Of a stretch of 9,780 bases of DNA, positions 7,068 to 9,780 are shown in pieces. How positions within the stretch are numbered: position 1 is the first letter of the stretch; each line of letters begins with the position of its first letter. The notes beneath the pieces are model-generated. The model made no database searches. It was not told the DNA's origin and saw only the letters and a program-made list of their open reading frames with translations. The position numbers and the translations under genes are program-made. The DNA comes from an uncultured Clostridia bacterium (GTDB lineage: Bacteria; Bacillota; Clostridia; Christensenellales; Borkfalkiaceae), in assembly GCA_947174175.1 (NCBI GenBank), contig CAMWHW010000017.1, positions 1 through 9,780 of the forward strand. Direction: 5' to 3'.

Positions 7068-7115
7068 GTTGCTATTTTTAGCATATATACAGTAGTACAG
7101 AAATTATTTAACATT

Positions 7116-7144
7116 ATTATACTACCCGAAGTTTTAAATGTAAA
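7116..7144 (-). promoter_or_regulatory. Sigma-A-like promoter of the pectate lyase gene
   Basis: On the minus strand: -35 TTTACA (7139-7144), a 17-base spacer, and a perfect -10 TATAAT (7116-7121). The predicted start is about 7109, giving a leader of about 130 nt. The surrounding sequence is A/T-rich, unlike the coding DNA. Confidence 0.8.
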
Positions 7145-7152
7145 CACATTTA
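7135..7152. promoter_or_regulatory. Candidate operator over the -35 of the pectate lyase promoter
   Basis: Inverted repeat TAAATGT - AAAC - ACATTTA with seven-base arms and a four-base centre, covering the -35 hexamer. The position suits a repressor site. It resembles but does not match well the CcpA cre consensus, lacking the central CG and the final CA. The regulator is unknown and no regulator gene lies next to it. Confidence 0.35.
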
Positions 7153-7184
7153 GTAAGTTTCTTTCATTTTCCAGCAAATAAATT

Positions 7185-7211
7185 TGCCGCGCGACGTTCG
7201 GCCGCGCGGCA
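7185..7211 (-). terminator. Probable terminator of the iscS-iscU-ttcA operon
   Basis: Nine-pair GC-rich stem, TGCCGCGCG (7185-7193) with CGCGCGGCA (7203-7211), loop of nine bases. It begins eight bases after the stop of the ttcA-like gene. On the minus strand it is followed by AAATTTATTT, an interrupted T tract, so termination may be incomplete. Confidence 0.6.
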
Positions 7212-7219
7212 TAAAAAGC

Positions 7220-8080
7220 TTAGTTTTTGAATATTTTTATTCCCTGTTCGTACTTGGAATTAAAGTCGTAAGTTTCGCCCTTGTACTTGAATTCGGGCAG
7301 GGTATCCAGCTGGACGTTGTGCAGACTCTTGAAAATGCTAGCGTCGACGTCAGGGTTGCGGGTGCGGAAGTCCTTTATAAGTTTTTTTATATCCTGCCGC
7401 GCCGACTGCCCCTGCTCGCCCAAGGTTAAATTTTCCGTAAGCTTACACGCGCACGCGATAAACTTTAAATTATTATAGTCCTTCCAGTGAATAATATCGT
7501 CGTCCAGAACGCAGTACAGCGGACGGATGAGCTGCATCCCTTCGAAATTTGTGCTGTTGATTTTGGGCATCATTCCTTGAATCTGACCGCCGAAGAACAT
7601 TGACATAAGCGTGGTTTCAATGACGTCCGACATATGATGCCCGAGCGCGATTTTGTTGCACCCCAGTTCCTGCGCCCTTGCGTAAAGAAAGCCGCGGCGC
7701 ATACGCGCACACAGATAGCAAGGGTGTTCGCCACCTATAAGGTCGTTGACGTCGAAAATGTCCGACTCGTATATGCGCGCGGGAATTTCCAGAAGGTCGA
7801 GATTGCTTTTGATTAGTTGCAGGTTTTCGGCGTTGTAGCCTGGGTTCATTACGATATATTCGGCTTCGAACGCTATTTCGGAGTGCCTTTTAAGCTCCTG
7901 CACGCACTTGGCAAGCAGCATGGAGTCCTTGCCGCCCGAAACGCACACGGCGATTTTGTCGCCCTCTTCGATGAGCTTATACCTCTTTACCGCCTGCAAA
8001 AATTTCGTCCATATCCCCTTGCGGAATTTGGTTATTATGCTGCGCTCTATCTGCCCGCACGGGGTAAGCTCTTTTGCCAT
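7220..8080 (-). CDS. ttcA: TtcA-type tRNA 2-thiocytidine synthetase (PP-loop ATPase)
   Basis: Probably adds sulfur to C32 in the tRNA anticodon loop, activating the base with ATP and using an Fe-S cluster. At 286 residues it is close to the TtcA family length of about 310. Evidence: the PP-loop SGGKDS at 48-53 in the context KIAVCVSGGKDSMLLAK; C121-x-x-C124 (CYLCARMRRG), the TtcA cysteine pair; ALGHHMSDVIETTLMSMFFGG at about 145-165, the family's conserved segment; and C210/C212 (FIACACK) in the place of the third cluster cysteine. TilS and MnmA lack this combination. The ATG shares one base with the iscU stop (TAATG), so translation is coupled, and no separate Shine-Dalgarno is needed. Its place behind iscS and iscU makes sense: IscS supplies sulfur and IscU the cluster. 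The paralog Ctu1/TtuA-type thiolation of another base remains possible. Confidence 0.85.
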   Translation of the reverse strand: MAKELTPCGQIERSIITKFRKGIWTKFLQAVKRYKLIEEGDKIAVCVSGGKDSMLLAKCVQELKRHSEIAFEAEYIVMNPGYNAENLQLIKSNLDLLEIPARIYESDIFDVNDLIGGEHPCYLCARMRRGFLYARAQELGCNKIALGHHMSDVIETTLMSMFFGGQIQGMMPKINSTNFEGMQLIRPLYCVLDDDIIHWKDYNNLKFIACACKLTENLTLGEQGQSARQDIKKLIKDFRTRNPDVDASIFKSLHNVQLDTLPEFKYKGETYDFNSKYEQGIKIFKN

Positions 8081-8520
8081 TAGTCTTCGTCGTGGTCGTG
8101 CTCTTCCTCGTCGTGAGGGTCGGGGAACTGAGCTTTGTCGTAAGCGATTCCGTTCTTATCGTAATAATCTTTTATAGCCGAACGGATAGCTTCCTCCGCC
8201 AGAACGGAGCAGTGCATTTTGTGCGCGGGCAGTCCGTCAAGCGCCTCGGCAACCGCCTTGTTGGTCAGTTCCAGCGCCTCGGATATGGGCTTGCCCTTAA
8301 TCATTTCCGTAGCCATGGAAGAGGATGCGATTGCGCTTCCGCAGCCGAACGTGTTGAACTTTACGTCGACTATGATATTGTCGCGCACCTTGATATAAAT
8401 TTTCATTATATCGCCGCACTTTGCGTTGCCTACCTCGCCTATTCCGTCGGCGTCGTCAAGTTTGCCCACGTTGCGCGGGTTTGTGAAATGGTCCATTACT
8501 TTTTCGCTATACAGTGCCAT
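8080..8520 (-). CDS. iscU: Fe-S cluster scaffold protein IscU / NifU N-terminal type
   Basis: Scaffold on which IscS-derived sulfur and iron form [2Fe-2S] or [4Fe-4S] clusters in the cytoplasm. The 146 residues begin ALYSEKVMDHFTNPRNVG, typical of the family. The three cluster cysteines are C35 (in NAKCGD, with the conserved D37), C60 (in FGCGSA) and C104 (in HCSV, with H103). The NifU C-terminal domains are absent. The LPPVK-like HscA-binding loop of proteobacterial IscU reads LPAHK here (97-101), as is common for NifU-like scaffolds in Firmicutes without the HscAB pair. Residues 131-146 form an unusual tail rich in Asp, Glu and His (H136, H141, H143). The gene starts at ATG 8518-8520 with AAGAGG eight bases upstream, 15 bases after iscS, and shares one base with the ttcA-like gene. 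Confidence 0.95.
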   Translation of the reverse strand: MALYSEKVMDHFTNPRNVGKLDDADGIGEVGNAKCGDIMKIYIKVRDNIIVDVKFNTFGCGSAIASSSMATEMIKGKPISEALELTNKAVAEALDGLPAHKMHCSVLAEEAIRSAIKDYYDKNGIAYDKAQFPDPHDEEEHDHDED

Positions 8521-8535
8521 ATATTTAACCTCTTT

Positions 8536-9729
8536 TTAAATCAGATGCTGTTTTTCGCCCTTTTCGAGCGCTTCCCATACGGGTGAGATGGAGCGGAGAT
8601 ATTCCACTACTTTGGGTACTTCCTCCACGATATAATCGATTTCGTCCTCTGTGTTGTATTCCGAAAGGCTGAGGCGCAGCGAGCCGTGCGCAACCTCGTG
8701 CGGAAGTCCGAGAGAGAGCAGAACGTGCGAGGGGTCGAGCGAGCCCGACGTGCACGCCGAACCCGACGATGCGCATATGCCCTTTGCGTCGAGAAGGAGC
8801 AAAAGACTTTCGCCCTCTATCCCTTCGAAACACATATTGACGTTGCCGGGCAGACGACTTTTGGTATCGCCGTTGAGCTTGGAGTGGGGAATTTTCGAAA
8901 GTCCCGCAATCAGCTTGTCGCGCAGCGCCGCTTCCTTTTTCATATTCTTATCTAAGTTTTCAACCGCCTCGGCAAGAGCCGCCGCCATAGCGCATATACC
9001 CGCGATATTTTCGGTGCCCGCGCGACGTTTCCTTTCCTGCGCGCCGCCCTCGATAAGGTTTTTAAGTGGCACGCCCGTGCGACAGTACAGAAAGCCCACT
9101 CCCTTGGGTCCGTGGAATTTGTGCGCAGACGCGGACAGCATATCTATATTGTCCTCTACGACGTTGACGGGGATATGTCCGACCGCCTGCACCGCGTCGG
9201 TGTGGAAAATCACTTTTTTGTCCCTGCACACTTTGCCTATTTCGCGGATGGGCAGAACAGAGCCCACCTCGTTATTCGCGTACATAACGGTGACCAGCGC
9301 GGTGTCGGGGCGGATAGCCCTTTCCACCTCTTCCGCCGTGATATTGCCGTGCGAATGAACGTCGAGGTAGGTCACCTCGAACCCTTCCTTTTCAAGCTTT
9401 TTCAGGGTGTGCAGAACGGCGTGGTGTTCGAACGCGGTGGAAATAATATGCTTTTTGCCCTTGGCAAGTCCCGCGTAAGCCGCCGAACATATAGCCTGGT
9501 TGTCCGCCTCGCTACCGCCCGAAGTGAAATAAATTTCGTTAGGCTTTGCGCCAATCAGCGCAGCCACCTCTTCACGCGCCTTGTCCAGCGCTTCCTTTGC
9601 GACCTGCCCCACCGTGTGCAGCGACGAAGGGTTGCCGTAGACCTCCTTCAAATAAGGGGTCATTGCCTTGATTGCTCTGTCGCTCATTGCGGTGGTTGCC
9701 GCGTTGTCAACGTAAACAGTTTTAACCAT
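8536..9729 (-). CDS. iscS: Cysteine desulfurase IscS/NifS
   Basis: PLP enzyme that converts cysteine to alanine and carries the sulfur as a persulfide to IscU and to tRNA-thiolating enzymes. At 397 residues it has full family length. Visible landmarks: YVDNAATTAMS at the start, GNPSSLH (32-38), TSGGSEADN (69-77), FEHHAV with H102 stacking on PLP, HTDAVQA with D178 and Q181, SAHKFHGPKG with the PLP lysine K204, and SSGSACTSG with the catalytic cysteine C326 on a loop of group I length. R-rich ERKRRAGTENI (222-232) is also typical. It is the first gene seen of the operon, with iscU 15 bases later and the ttcA-like gene behind. The start is ATG 9727-9729 with AGGA 11 bases upstream. The gene may be called nifS in related genomes; which of the two names fits cannot be told from sequence alone. 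Confidence 0.96.
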   Translation of the reverse strand: MVKTVYVDNAATTAMSDRAIKAMTPYLKEVYGNPSSLHTVGQVAKEALDKAREEVAALIGAKPNEIYFTSGGSEADNQAICSAAYAGLAKGKKHIISTAFEHHAVLHTLKKLEKEGFEVTYLDVHSHGNITAEEVERAIRPDTALVTVMYANNEVGSVLPIREIGKVCRDKKVIFHTDAVQAVGHIPVNVVEDNIDMLSASAHKFHGPKGVGFLYCRTGVPLKNLIEGGAQERKRRAGTENIAGICAMAAALAEAVENLDKNMKKEAALRDKLIAGLSKIPHSKLNGDTKSRLPGNVNMCFEGIEGESLLLLLDAKGICASSGSACTSGSLDPSHVLLSLGLPHEVAHGSLRLSLSEYNTEDEIDYIVEEVPKVVEYLRSISPVWEALEKGEKQHLI

Positions 9730-9780
9730 ACCGTTTTATATCCTACCGAATTAGTATGAATTCATTATAATAAATAATTC
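9730..9780 (-). promoter_or_regulatory. Possible -10 element and operator-like region before iscS
   Basis: On the minus strand a perfect TATAAT lies at 9764-9769; its -35 would fall outside the window. The predicted start is about 9757. An imperfect dyad of 20 bases (9738-9757; ends ATACTA and TAGGATAT) spans from this start to the Shine-Dalgarno, and a ten-base palindrome ATGAATTCAT lies at 9756-9765. Both are placed to act as a repressor site, for example for an Rrf2/IscR-type regulator, which often lies upstream of iscS in clostridia. That gene, if present, is outside the window. Confidence 0.4.

Noticed and set aside
7138..7152. CcpA cre box before the lyase gene
   Set aside because: The stretch TGTAAACACATTTA lacks the central CG and the final CA of the consensus, so I keep only a generic operator call.
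8651..9759. Long plus-strand open frames of 235 and 215 codons opposite iscS
   Set aside because: They are antisense to a clearly conserved gene and overlap each other in different frames. The products are rich in Arg, Ser and Val with no recognisable domain, as expected from reading a GC-rich gene backwards.

Overview
The window looks like chromosomal DNA of an anaerobic, probably gut- or rumen-associated Firmicute of the class Clostridia. The pointers are an ISC/NIF-type cysteine desulfurase and scaffold pair followed by a TtcA-type tRNA thiolase, a large lipoprotein with a Thr-Pro linker and an InlB-type repeat, G-rich Shine-Dalgarno sequences and sigma-A-like promoters. A placement near Christensenellales-like uncultured clostridia is an impression only. 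All seven genes lie on the minus strand, so transcription runs from high to low coordinates, and coding density is high.

Layout in transcription order. (1) 9729-7220: an iscS - iscU - ttcA operon. IscS takes sulfur from cysteine, IscU assembles Fe-S clusters, and the TtcA-like protein, itself an Fe-S-dependent enzyme in its family, probably thiolates cytidine 32 of tRNA. The last two genes share one base in TAATG. A GC-rich hairpin follows. (2) 7144-3528: a self-contained transcription unit with a strong promoter, a leader of about 130 nt with several hairpins, one 1129-residue secreted lipoprotein carrying a family-1 pectate lyase (PL1) domain, and a clear intrinsic terminator. (3) 3506 to beyond base 1: a promoter placed so that the transcript starts at the ATG of a small Cys-containing XRE-type regulator gene, followed by sbcD (TTG start) and sbcC (GTG start, running out of the window). 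These three are spaced or overlapped for translational coupling. SbcCD is the bacterial Mre11-Rad50 DNA-end nuclease.

There is no tRNA or rRNA gene, CRISPR array, insertion sequence, phage gene or sign of recent transfer. Most of the content belongs to known families. I did not find a convincing new system. The parts most worth a second look are the XRE regulator with a four-cysteine insert fused in operon to sbcDC with an apparently leaderless mRNA, the structured leader and possible operator of the pectate lyase gene, and the iscS-iscU-ttcA arrangement with a His/Asp-rich tail on IscU.
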